Below are positions 21,013-29,568 of a stretch of DNA of 64,000 bases, piece after piece (the first letter of the stretch is position 1; each line of letters opens with the position of its first letter). Source of the stretch: Dyella solisilvae (GTDB lineage: Bacteria > Pseudomonadota > Gammaproteobacteria > Xanthomonadales > Rhodanobacteraceae); contig NZ_QQSY01000008.1 in the NCBI RefSeq assembly GCF_003351225.1, forward strand, positions 34,872-98,871. Direction: 5' to 3'. The translations under genes were made by a program, and so were the position numbers. The notes beneath the pieces were generated by a model. It ran no database searches and had not been told where the DNA came from. It worked only from the letters and a program-made list of their open reading frames with translations.

Positions 21013-23289
21013 TTACTGCACGTTGACGAACGCCTTCCAGGCGCTGAGCAGGTTGTAGGCGTTGACCGAGCCAAGGCCCGAAGCAAAGCTCCAACCCGGC
21101 CGCGCGGCATACGCCTCGGTGGTCGCGTTGTACTTGCTGACGTTGGTGGACGTCAGGCCTACCTGGATCGGTCCATAGATCGCCTGCGGCAACGTCCCGT
21201 AGAAGTAGCAATCGGGCGTCACCACGTAGGGCAACTGCTGCACGCACTGGGTCGCGATGCTGCCGCGCGTGATGTTGTGGAACACGCACTTGCCGGTGCC
21301 CTTCGTGCCATTGTCGGCGCTGCACGCCGCCAGGCTGGCCGGTACGCCACCCTTGGCGCCGCCGTACTCTTCAGCCGCCAACGCATACAGCGTGGGAGCA
21401 GCATTGCCCTGGCTCGCGGGCAGCCCCTTGGCCGCCAGACCCTGGTCAATCAACGCCTGGATGCCGGCAAACATCGGCGAGGACAGCGACGTGCCGCCAA
21501 TGAGCGCGGTCGGGCCGGTGAAGCCCGGGGTGCACGGATAGTAGTACGAGCACACGATCACCCAGGTGTAGCCGCCATAGGAACCGCCGAACAACGCCAC
21601 GTCAGGCACGTCGCGCGACTGGTCCTTCTCGGCGTTGTGCACCTGCCGCTGCCACGCCGGCTTGTAGTCCACTGACGAGGGACCACCGCTGCCGGCCTCG
21701 GAGGTGATGTAGTAGCCGTACGGATCGAAGTTCTCGTAGGCCTTGCAGAACGCCAGCGAACTCGCATAGCCCAGCGACTTGGCCGCCACTTCGTTGCCGC
21801 AGGACTGGTTCCACGGAATTTCAGGCACGTACGACAAGGCCGAGCCGTAGACCGTGTTGAAGCTCGAGCTGAAGTACTTCTTGGTGGTGCCGTCGAGAAT
21901 GTCGGCCGTGTCGGTGCCACCGACCACGGTGTCGTTCGGCGAGGTGCCGAAGGCATTCGCGTCGATGCCCGCGCTGTTGATGAAGAAGCCGTTGAAGCTC
22001 GGGTTGGAGCCCGAGTCGCCGCTCGACACGAACACCGAGATGCCTTCCGCATCGGCCTGCGCCCACATCAGGTCAATCGCCGTCTTGCTGGCGGCGTCGG
22101 TGTAGCCCTCGCCGTAGCCATAACTGGCGCTGATGATGTTGGGCCGGTTCGGGCCGTTGATCAGGTTGGTTGCAGCCGTGAAGACGCCACCGAAGAAGTT
22201 GGTGGAATTCTCATCCGCGCAGCTGGCCAGCCAGATGGTGGCGCCCGGGGCCATCGCCGTGGAGTACTCGGCGTCCAGCAGTGCCTCGAAGTCGTCCTCC
22301 TGCCCGTAGATCGAGTTGGGGTCGATGCAGTTGGTGAAGCCGGTAGCCTGCGGCTGGAACTGGGTGAACGTGCCGCCATACCCGCCGAGGTTGAACTGGC
22401 TGACGAAGTTGGTCCAGTCATCCGGCACCATCGAGTTGTCCTCGACCAGGGCGATGGTGATGCCGTGGCCGGTGAGACCGGCCGCGTACAGCTGATCCGT
22501 GCCGTACATCTTGTTCACGTCATAGGGCACCAGGCCGCGCGCCCCGTTGGTGAAGTTCACCGCCTGCGGATTGGCGCCCGAGGCCGAAGCCGTGGCCTCC
22601 TTGAGCATGAACTTCTGCGTCGAGGCGCTGAACTGGCCGATCTTCGGCGCCACGTGCTGCGGTTGCGGATGGATGTCGTTGAGACCAGCGACGCCCACCA
22701 CCACGCTTTTCAGCGCCGACGGCACGCTGATGTCGGTGGCGTTGGCGATATGGCTGTCGTTGTTGATCTTGTAGCGCTGCAACGTCGTGTGGAATGCCTG
22801 CCTCACCTGGCCGGCACTGCCGCTGAAGTCGATCTGCAGCTTGTTCGGGTACACGCCGTTGACGGTAAAGCCCTGTGAACGCAGCCAGTTGGTCGTGGCG
22901 GTGACATCGGCGTCGGCGACGCCGAAGGCCTTGCCGAACTGCTCGGGCGTCACCCACTGGTGGAATTTCGGCGAACTCGGGTCGTGCTGGGCGGCGATCA
23001 ACGCATCCAGCGCGGACTGGCGCTGCGCACTGCGCTGAAGGATCAGGTGCATGTGGTTCATGGGCGTGGTGTCAGCGACGCTTTGGGTCGGCGTGGCGCC
23101 GTCGACGAGGGCCAGATGGGTGTGCTGCAGCGACGAGACGACGCGATTGTCGACTGTCTGGGTCACCCTGGGCGCCTCGGCCGTATTGAGGTCGGCAGTG
23201 GCTGCGTTGCTCTGCGCCGCCGCAATGGCCGGCGACCCTGCGAGGGCCAATGACATGGCCGCACACAGGTACAGGTGCTCGATTTTCAT
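21013..23289 (-). CDS. S53 sedolisin-family protease, copy 3
   Basis: A 758-aa paralogue: signal peptide (about 1-25), pro-kumamolisin domain and catalytic domain. The catalytic set is visible as E-A-L-L-D before AEYSTAMAPGA, SSGDSG, and GGTSLSSP. It is closest to copy 1 in the catalytic domain (for example NFFGGVFTAATNLING). FHNIT and GWS are again present near the C-terminus. The start at 23289 is fixed by the aligned signal peptide and GGAGACG; the frame upstream to 23556 lies in the leader and is not conserved in frame between copies. It is convergent with the VirK-like gene. Confidence 0.95.
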   Translation of the reverse strand: MKIEHLYLCAAMSLALAGSPAIAAAQSNAATADLNTAEAPRVTQTVDNRVVSSLQHTHLALVDGATPTQSVADTTPMNHMHLILQRSAQRQSALDALIAAQHDPSSPKFHQWVTPEQFGKAFGVADADVTATTNWLRSQGFTVNGVYPNKLQIDFSGSAGQVRQAFHTTLQRYKINNDSHIANATDISVPSALKSVVVGVAGLNDIHPQPQHVAPKIGQFSASTQKFMLKEATASASGANPQAVNFTNGARGLVPYDVNKMYGTDQLYAAGLTGHGITIALVEDNSMVPDDWTNFVSQFNLGGYGGTFTQFQPQATGFTNCIDPNSIYGQEDDFEALLDAEYSTAMAPGATIWLASCADENSTNFFGGVFTAATNLINGPNRPNIISASYGYGEGYTDAASKTAIDLMWAQADAEGISVFVSSGDSGSNPSFNGFFINSAGIDANAFGTSPNDTVVGGTDTADILDGTTKKYFSSSFNTVYGSALSYVPEIPWNQSCGNEVAAKSLGYASSLAFCKAYENFDPYGYYITSEAGSGGPSSVDYKPAWQRQVHNAEKDQSRDVPDVALFGGSYGGYTWVIVCSYYYPCTPGFTGPTALIGGTSLSSPMFAGIQALIDQGLAAKGLPASQGNAAPTLYALAAEEYGGAKGGVPASLAACSADNGTKGTGKCVFHNITRGSIATQCVQQLPYVVTPDCYFYGTLPQAIYGPIQVGLTSTNVSKYNATTEAYAARPGWSFASGLGSVNAYNLLSAWKAFVNVQ

Positions 23290-23433
23290 GAAACGTCTCC
23301 TTGAAAGATCCGATGAAAACAAGCAATCCCCCTGGATGGATTCCCACGACCGCTTTGGTCCGCCTGACCTCCTTTTTCCTTCGCGCGATGCAACAGGCAA
23401 AAACATCCCCGTCGCGCCGTCGCCACAACGGCA
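23290..23433 (-). promoter_or_regulatory. conserved leader of S53 copy 3 with covarying hairpin
   Basis: The hairpin at 23433-23417 reads GCCGTTG/CGACGGC, again 7 bp with a 3-nt loop and 128 bases from the start. Compared with copies 1 and 2, an A-U pair is replaced by G-C and a C-G pair by U-G, so pairing is kept. AGGAGGT lies at 23373-23367. Confidence 0.6.
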
Positions 23434-23885
23434 CGCTCGATCCCGCTCGAAATAAATCGACCCCTCACCCGAAGCGTCAGGCAGCCACAAAAGCCTGCGC
23501 GCTGTAACAAGCAGTGAAACGTGCGGAGTGTAGGAACTGCACGACCGACATCGCAATGCTTACGCGCAGTCAGGCGCGAATAAACGGAACCACTTGCAGC
23601 AACCCGATGGAATTCATCGCGTTAGGGCGCAATGGCGCGACACCACGACAACACTGTAAACATGACCATGACTGCGCAAGTTCATTCGCCATGATGCGCG
23701 AATTGACGCGCCATTGACGACGCAATGGCGTTGCCTCGCAGTTGTGTCGAAAAGAAGGAAATTTCGGCAAGACAAGAAATCACGCCGTCTGTCATCACGT
23801 TGGTAAATGCGCCATGAACAGCCGAGGCAACTTGCGACCATTTTCGCTTGGACGGCTAAACGTCCAAGAAGATCGCGTCGCAACG
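23434..23885. other. upstream block of S53 copy 3 and end of LPS operon
   Basis: No gene seen. The part from about 23525 to 23820 aligns with 19215-19525 upstream of S53 copy 2. A separate hairpin CTTGGACG/CGTCCAAG (23847-23854, 23861-23868) lies just past the stop codon of the leftward glycosyltransferase gene and may end that operon. Confidence 0.5.
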
Positions 23886-24653
23886 CTACTTCACGCGCCG
23901 CGCATCCCGCTCGCGCGCCTCGTGCAGCTTGGCGTACTTTAAAAATGCATAGAACGCGCCAGTGACGCTCGCGATGAAACCGGCCCAGCCGTTAAGGAAA
24001 TAACGCTTGCCGATGTACTGGCGCAGGAAGAACACCGGTGGGTAGAACACCATGCGCAACCCGGTGAAGCGCTGCTGCTTGCGCAGCTTGTACGCCACCA
24101 TGCCGGAGGTGTAGCGGTTGATCTTTTCGACCCGGGTGGCGATGTCGCCGTCGCCGTCATTGACGAAGTCGGCGCGCCACAGGGTTTTCACCTTGCCGCG
24201 CACCTCCACGGCAGAGTGCACCTCGACGTCGTTCATCCCGCCACGCCGACGGTCGAACAGGCGCAGGTGACCGTTGCGCCAGCTCCAGCGGTGCTGCACC
24301 GTCCAGAACATGCGCTCGCGCCGCGGCAGGCGGAAACCGGCATGGCGCGGCCCCACCAGCGCCCGCTCGATCTCCTCGCGCGTGCCTGGCGAGAGGAGTT
24401 CGTCCGCGTCGAGATTGAGGATCCAGTCGTGGCTGGCCAGGTCGTAGGCCCGCTGCTTCTGGGGGCCGTAGTCGTCGAACGGATGCACCGCCACCCGCGC
24501 GCCATGGCGGCGTGCGATATCCACGGTGTCGTCGCTGGAGCCCGAATCCAGCACCACGATCTCGTCCGCCCAGTCGACCTGGCTCAGGCAGGCATCCAGC
24601 GTGTCACCGTTGTTGTAGGTGATCACCACGACTGAAAGTGGTTCGCGCTTCAT
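23886..24653 (-). CDS. family 2 glycosyltransferase, WaaE/KdtX-like
   Basis: A 255-aa GT-A fold transferase. The N-terminus has SVVVITYNNGDTLDACL and VLDSGSSDDT (nucleotide binding), then the metal-binding NLDADE with Asp82 and Asp84. The C-terminal part, with KINRYTSGMVAYKLRK and YFLNGWAGF, is characteristic of the WaaE/LgtF group that adds the first hexose to the inner core. The start overlaps the stop of the upstream ligase gene in an ATGA, indicating translational coupling. It is the last gene of a leftward LPS operon. The exact sugar transferred cannot be told from sequence. Confidence 0.92.
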   Translation of the reverse strand: MKREPLSVVVITYNNGDTLDACLSQVDWADEIVVLDSGSSDDTVDIARRHGARVAVHPFDDYGPQKQRAYDLASHDWILNLDADELLSPGTREEIERALVGPRHAGFRLPRRERMFWTVQHRWSWRNGHLRLFDRRRGGMNDVEVHSAVEVRGKVKTLWRADFVNDGDGDIATRVEKINRYTSGMVAYKLRKQQRFTGLRMVFYPPVFFLRQYIGKRYFLNGWAGFIASVTGAFYAFLKYAKLHEARERDARRVK

Positions 24654-25921
24654 GCCGCGGTTCCCCGCTGCGCCGGGTGCACGTACAGCGCCGCGCACCA
24701 CAGGCCGAGTAGCCAGGCGAACAGCAGGCCCCACCAGGCTGAGTAGAAGGCCAGGTGCGTATTGAGCGGAAACAGCATCACGCCCAACGCGAGCGTGACC
24801 GGGAACGCGCGGCTACGCGGCGTCGCTCCCACGCGCCGCCAGGCCGCCAGCGCGGCGCCGATCGCCGCCAGCCAGCACAGCATCCCCAGCGTGCCGGTCT
24901 CGGTGAGCACCTCCAGCACCCACTGATGCGCGTGGCAGGCGCCCTCGCCCACCCCGCAGGCCTCATCCGACACCACGAAGTGGTCATTGGCCGGCGCATA
25001 GGCCGGATAAGCGTTGCGGAAGGCGCGCACGCCCACACCGTTGATCGGGTGCGCCTTGAACATCGACAGGCTGGTGCGCCAGATGTCCAGGCGCCCGCTC
25101 AAGGCGGTGTCCAGCCCCTGGTCCGAACCCTGGAGCGCCTGCAGCGTGCGCTCCATGCGCAGTTGGAAGCGGTCCGAGGTCTTCCAGGCCACGCCACCGG
25201 CCAGCACGAGCAGCGCGAGGCCCAGCCCGGTCGCGGCGAGGAAGCGCAACGGCGATCCGGTGACTCGCCAGGCAAAACCCAGCGTCACCAGCGCGTAGCA
25301 CACCCACGAGCCACGCGAGCCCGACAGCAGCACCGGCCCCAGCAGCAGCAGGAAGGCCAACATCAATCCACGCAGGCCCCATCGACGGTGGGCCGTCCAC
25401 AGCACGAACGGCGACAGCACCGACAGCGTGGGGCCCAGCTTGAGGTTGGTGGCGCCGAAGATGCCGGAGATGCGCTCCGCCTCGGCTCGCCCGCCCAGGC
25501 TCCAGCCGGTCACCGCCTGCACCCAGGCATCCACGGCCCACAGGGCCACCACCACGGCGACGGCGAGGTACAGCGCATCGAGCTTTTCCTCGCGGCGGAT
25601 CGCAAAGCAGGCGTACAACCCCAGCGGCACGTAGCGCAGCAGCGCGGCCACGGTCGACCAGCTCTTGCTGGGCGCCACTGAGTCGACCGCCGAGATCAGC
25701 GCCGCCGCCACGTAAGCGGCCAGCAACCACAACAGCAAACGGGCGCCGGCATGCTCGCGCAGGGCCGAGGGGTGTCTTACGAACAGCAGCACCACGCCGA
25801 CCAGGCACAGGAAGGTTCCCAGCTCGGAGCTGCGCCCGAACGGCAACAGCGCGATGACAAGCCAGAATGGCAGCAGTGGCGAGCGCAGGGCTGCCTTCAG
25901 GGCGGGAACGAATGAATTCAT
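24650..25921 (-). CDS. O-antigen ligase/polymerase family protein (WaaL/Wzy-like)
   Basis: A 423-aa polytopic membrane protein with about 10-12 hydrophobic segments. It carries the Wzy_C (PF04932) signature in a large periplasmic loop: GSRGSW near 217, then GRLDIWRTSL, HPINGVGVRAFRNAYP and CHAHQWVLEVLTETGTLG, including the conserved His. By position among lipid A/core genes it most likely joins O-antigen to lipid A-core (WaaL). WaaL and Wzy cannot be separated reliably by sequence. The start at 25921 is set by the length of the first helix; the upstream frame overlaps the neighbouring gene. Confidence 0.88.
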   Translation of the reverse strand: MNSFVPALKAALRSPLLPFWLVIALLPFGRSSELGTFLCLVGVVLLFVRHPSALREHAGARLLLWLLAAYVAAALISAVDSVAPSKSWSTVAALLRYVPLGLYACFAIRREEKLDALYLAVAVVVALWAVDAWVQAVTGWSLGGRAEAERISGIFGATNLKLGPTLSVLSPFVLWTAHRRWGLRGLMLAFLLLLGPVLLSGSRGSWVCYALVTLGFAWRVTGSPLRFLAATGLGLALLVLAGGVAWKTSDRFQLRMERTLQALQGSDQGLDTALSGRLDIWRTSLSMFKAHPINGVGVRAFRNAYPAYAPANDHFVVSDEACGVGEGACHAHQWVLEVLTETGTLGMLCWLAAIGAALAAWRRVGATPRSRAFPVTLALGVMLFPLNTHLAFYSAWWGLLFAWLLGLWCAALYVHPAQRGTAA

Positions 25922-25988
25922 GCGGACAGGATGTGGTCGCGGCGCACGCATTGTAGGTGACGTCGCCGCTCCATCGATCCGCGCGGAC

Positions 25989-27116
25989 TCAGGCGGCGGC
26001 GATCTCGTCGTACAGGGCCAGGGTGGCCTGCTGCATGTCGCTGAGGCGATAGCTCTGCAGCATCGGGATCGGCGGCGCCACGCGCAGCAGTTCGGCCGCA
26101 CGTTCGACCAGACGCTCGCGATCGGCCGGCGGCACGCGGCCGGCCGGATAGAGCTCGGACAGCAGCTCGCCGACGCCACCGTGGGCATAGCCCAGCACCG
26201 GGCGGCACAACGACAAGGCCTCGATGACCGTGCGCCCGAACGACTCCGGCTTGTTGGACAGCTGCAGCACCAGCGAGGAGATCGCATAGATGTCGCGGAT
26301 GTCCGAACGCGGCGGCGTCAGCACCACCTGCGATTCCAGGCCGCGCTCGCGGATCAGGCTGCGCAACTCTTCCACGTAGGCTTCGCGGCCGGGCTCGATC
26401 ACGCCCAGCAGCAGCAGCCGCGCGTCGATGCCGCGGCGCTTCAGTTCGGCCAGCAGCTCGACGGCGTCGTGGTGACCCTTCAACCGCGTGCCCCGACCGG
26501 GCAGCGTGAGCAGCGGGGCGCCCGCCAGGGCCGGGTATTCGGCGAAGAACGCCTTGTTCCAGCCGTCGTCGGGGCGATGCCCATAGGGGAAAGCGTCCGG
26601 GTCGATGCCGCGGGGGATCACCCGCACGCGGGCCGGCTCCAGCCACGGGTAATGGCTGAGCATGAAGTCTCGAAGCGTCTGCGACACCGCGATGACCCGC
26701 TCGCCGCGCAACAGGATGGCGCTGTAGCGCCCCGGTGAGTTCCGGCCGTGCACCGTCGTGACGAAATGCGGGGCCGGCTTGAGCCCCTTGATCGCCCACC
26801 AGCCCAGCCAGGCAGGCAGGCGCGAGCGGGCGTGCACGATATCCGGCTTGAGCTCACGCAGCACGCGCCGCAGTGCGCCCACTTTCATCAGCGTGCCTAG
26901 GGACTTGCGACCAACATCCAGCGTGATGTGGCGGCTGCCCTCGGCTTCCAACTGGGCCACCATGCGACCGCCCGCCGAGATCACGACGGACTGATGCCCC
27001 GCCTGGACCAGCGCGCGGCCGATTTCCAGAGCGGAACGCTCCGCCCCGCCCGCGTCCAGGGCAGGGATCAGCTGCACGACGGTCAACGACCTCACTGGCG
27101 TGGCGATTGCTGACAT
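25989..27116 (-). CDS. family 4 (GT-B) glycosyltransferase
   Basis: A 375-aa GT-B enzyme. The N-terminal domain begins VVQLIPALDAGGAERSALEIG, the acceptor-side motif of GT4 enzymes. The C-terminal domain has RGTRLKGHHDAVELL and the EX7E motif ESFGRTVIE that binds the donor. It is likely an LPS core or O-chain transferase, first gene of a probable three-gene operon (67-base gap to the ligase gene). The start is uncertain: ATGs at 27116, 27140 and 27152 are in frame, and none has a strong ribosome-binding site. The one chosen lies closest to conserved sequence. Confidence 0.9.
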   Translation of the reverse strand: MSAIATPVRSLTVVQLIPALDAGGAERSALEIGRALVQAGHQSVVISAGGRMVAQLEAEGSRHITLDVGRKSLGTLMKVGALRRVLRELKPDIVHARSRLPAWLGWWAIKGLKPAPHFVTTVHGRNSPGRYSAILLRGERVIAVSQTLRDFMLSHYPWLEPARVRVIPRGIDPDAFPYGHRPDDGWNKAFFAEYPALAGAPLLTLPGRGTRLKGHHDAVELLAELKRRGIDARLLLLGVIEPGREAYVEELRSLIRERGLESQVVLTPPRSDIRDIYAISSLVLQLSNKPESFGRTVIEALSLCRPVLGYAHGGVGELLSELYPAGRVPPADRERLVERAAELLRVAPPIPMLQSYRLSDMQQATLALYDEIAAA

Positions 27117-27213
27117 GATGGGTTCAAAAGGTGCCTTCATCCCTAGAGGCAAGCAGCAATCGTGCCTAAAACGGCGATGACGAATATTTCAGTTGCAACC
27201 GTCAGGCTGAAAC

Positions 27214-27420
27214 TCAGTCCCGCAGCACGTAATGCGCGCCACAATAAGGACATGTGGACTCGCCGCCATCGTCGACGATCGGCAGATACACCTTCGGATG
27301 GGAGTTCCACAGGGCCATTCCGGGCATCGGGCAGGACAGCGGAAGGTCCGCGCGCGTCACTTCATAACGATTTTCGGCATTCGCCGGGATCAGCGGGGCA
27401 GCCGCAGGGGAACGCGACAT
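27214..27420 (-). CDS. zinc-finger domain protein (zf-CHCC)
   Basis: A 68-aa protein whose C-terminal 45 residues form a zf-CHCC domain (PF10276): Cys in LSCPMPG, His in NSHPKVYLP, and the pair in CPYCGAHYVL at the end. The domain is related to the C-terminal zinc site of mitochondrial complex I subunit NDUFS6. Bacterial members are often encoded alone and have no assigned role. The start at 27420 (MSRSP) has GGAG about 9 nt upstream. Confidence 0.85.
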   Translation of the reverse strand: MSRSPAAAPLIPANAENRYEVTRADLPLSCPMPGMALWNSHPKVYLPIVDDGGESTCPYCGAHYVLRD

Positions 27421-27629
27421 GGGGGAAAACTCCATCTGGATACCGAATCCACCATGTTAGCAGGCCGGCCCATGGCCGCCACGACTCACGCGAACTTGCC
27501 TCGCCTTAGGACATAGTCCGTGCGACCAATGTCGGGTGGTCGCGAGGCCGCCTGAGAATGCGCGCGCAGGGGAGGTTCCCGGTCGCACCGCGTCCGGTGC
27601 GCATTCGAGCCCGGCCCGGAAGGACTGCC

Positions 27630-28838
27630 ATGGACTTTGCAAAGATCTTCAGCCGCATCAAGGCGATCCTCAGCACGCCCCAGACCGAGTGGCCGGTGAT
27701 AGCCGCCGAGCCCGACAGCGTCGCGGGTCTGTATCGCGGTTACATCTGCATCGTGGCGGCGCTGCCGGCGATCGCCCATTTCATCAAGGGCAGCCTGATC
27801 GGCTACGGCGCCGTTGGCGTGAATCTGCACCTGCCGCTGGGCATGGGACTGCTGGGCATGGTGCTGCGTTACCTGCTGACCCTGCTGGCGACCTACGTGG
27901 TGGCGCTGGTGGTCAACGCGCTGGCCCCGACTTTTGGCGGCCAGAAGGATCCCTTGCAGGGACTCAAGTCGGTCGCCTACGCCTGGACCGCCGGATGGGT
28001 GGGCGGCGTCGGCGTGATCCTTCCGTGGATCGGCTGGCTGGTGGCCATCGCCGGCGTGATCTACGGCATCTACCTGCTCTACCTCGGCTTGCCCCACACC
28101 ATGCGCTGCCCACAGGACAAGGCCGGCGGCTATACCGCGGTGACCGTCATCATCGCCATCGTGCTGAGCTGGATCATTGGCCTGACGGTGGCCGCCATGA
28201 TCGGCACGGCGACCCTGGGCGGCGCCTCGATGACCAGCCTGCGCGTCAGCGACGGCCACGGCGGCGAAGTCGCGGTCGATCCCAACACGGCGCTGGGCAA
28301 GATCGCTGCGATGAGCCAGGGCGCACAGCAGGCCGGCAAGGAGATCGCCGACGCGCAGAAGCCCGGCGGCGGCCAGGTGCAGTCACTGTCCCCGGATGCC
28401 ATCAAGGCCTTCCTGCCCGAGACACTGGCCGGCCTCAAGCGCGAGAACTTCTCGGCGCAGCGCAATGATTCGATGGGCGTGCTGGTCACCACCGCCCGCG
28501 CGGACTACGGCGACGGCCAGGGCCACGATGTGCAGCTGGAAGTGGCCGACACCGGCAACATGCGCGGCATGATGGCCATGGCCAGCGCGATCGCCCCCGA
28601 TTCCGAACAGCAGACCGAGCACGGCTACCAGAAGACCTACACCAGCAACGGGCGCCTCGTGCACGAATCCTGGGACAGCCAGAGCAAGAGTGGCGAATAC
28701 GGCGTGATCGTCGCCCAGCGCTACACCGTCAAAGCCAGCGGCAACGCCGACAGCATCGACCTGCTCAAGCAGGTGGTGGGCGGCGTGGACCTCGACAAGC
28801 TCGAAACGCTCAAGAACGAGGGCGTGAGCAACCAGTGA
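27630..28838 (+). CDS. Yip1 domain membrane protein with C-terminal soluble domain
   Basis: A 402-aa inner-membrane protein. Residues 1-200 match a bacterial Yip1 domain (PF04893): an amphipathic start (FAKIFSRIKAILSTPQTEW) and five hydrophobic segments, including LYLGLPHTMRCP before the last pair. Residues about 205-400 are a soluble, probably periplasmic, domain with no family I can name. The start at 27630 follows GGAAGGAC. It is a single-gene unit closed by a strong terminator. Function is unknown. Confidence 0.85.
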   Translation: MDFAKIFSRIKAILSTPQTEWPVIAAEPDSVAGLYRGYICIVAALPAIAHFIKGSLIGYGAVGVNLHLPLGMGLLGMVLRYLLTLLATYVVALVVNALAPTFGGQKDPLQGLKSVAYAWTAGWVGGVGVILPWIGWLVAIAGVIYGIYLLYLGLPHTMRCPQDKAGGYTAVTVIIAIVLSWIIGLTVAAMIGTATLGGASMTSLRVSDGHGGEVAVDPNTALGKIAAMSQGAQQAGKEIADAQKPGGGQVQSLSPDAIKAFLPETLAGLKRENFSAQRNDSMGVLVTTARADYGDGQGHDVQLEVADTGNMRGMMAMASAIAPDSEQQTEHGYQKTYTSNGRLVHESWDSQSKSGEYGVIVAQRYTVKASGNADSIDLLKQVVGGVDLDKLETLKNEGVSNQ

Positions 28839-28860
28839 TCCCGAGCGTAGTACCCAGCAA

Positions 28861-28897
28861 AAAGCCCGCACCGGGATTGGTGCGGGCTTCTTTTTTT
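28861..28897. terminator. strong bidirectional terminator between Yip1 gene and yceI
   Basis: A 11-12 bp stem (AAGCCCGCACC with GGTGCGGGCTT), then T7 on the + strand and an A run before the stem that serves the minus strand. Confidence 0.93.
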
Positions 28898-28917
28898 GCC
28901 CAGCGAGGGCGAACGCC

Positions 28918-29511
28918 TTACTTGGTGGCTTCGGTCTTCGGCACCGACGCCTCGGTGGTGATGTGCACCTGGATCTCGTCGCTGACGTTCGGCACGTAAG
29001 CGCCCACGCCGAAGTCCGAACGCTTGATCATGGCGGTGGCGTCGAAGCCCACGGCCGGCACCTTCATCATCGGATGCAGGCCGCTCTTGTTGAGCGTGGC
29101 GTCGAGCACCACCGGCTTGGTCACGCCGTGAACGGTGAGATCACCAGTGACCTTGAACTTGTTGCCGCCGGCCGCTTCGACCTTGGTGCTCTTGAAGGTG
29201 ATGTCCGGGTACTTCTCGGCATCGAAGAAGTCCGCCTTCTTCAGGTGCTCGTCGAGCTTGCTCACATGGGTGTCGAGGTTGGCCAGCGGCAGGGTCACGT
29301 TCACCGACGACTTGGACGGATCCTTGTCGTCGAACACGATGGTGCCCTCGCCCAGGCTCAGGCTCGCGGTCGGGTTGGAGTAGCCGAAGTGGTTCCAGCT
29401 GAACAGCACATAGGTGTGGCCCGGGTCCATGGTGTAGGTAACCGGGGCGGCCTGGGCGGTAACGGCGGCGCCGAGCAGGCCGGCGAGAAGGACGTAACGA
29501 AGTGCACGCAT
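28918..29511 (-). CDS. YceI family periplasmic protein
   Basis: A 197-aa secreted protein. Signal peptide residues 1-22 end at AQA-AP. The YceI/lipocalin-like beta barrel (PF04264) follows with the hallmarks YTMDPGHTYVLFSWNHFG, FFDAEKYPDITFKST, LTVHGVTKP and DFGVGAY. Family members bind polyprenoid or similar lipids; the ligand here is unknown. The start at 29511 follows GGAGAAAAG. It lies 57 bases behind the nitroreductase gene on the same strand, so the two are probably co-transcribed. Confidence 0.92.
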   Translation of the reverse strand: MRALRYVLLAGLLGAAVTAQAAPVTYTMDPGHTYVLFSWNHFGYSNPTASLSLGEGTIVFDDKDPSKSSVNVTLPLANLDTHVSKLDEHLKKADFFDAEKYPDITFKSTKVEAAGGNKFKVTGDLTVHGVTKPVVLDATLNKSGLHPMMKVPAVGFDATAMIKRSDFGVGAYVPNVSDEIQVHITTEASVPKTEATK

Positions 29512-29568
29512 CTGACTTTTCTCCACAAGGGTTGGGGACGGCATGAAACGTGGGCGTGTGCCGGGCGA

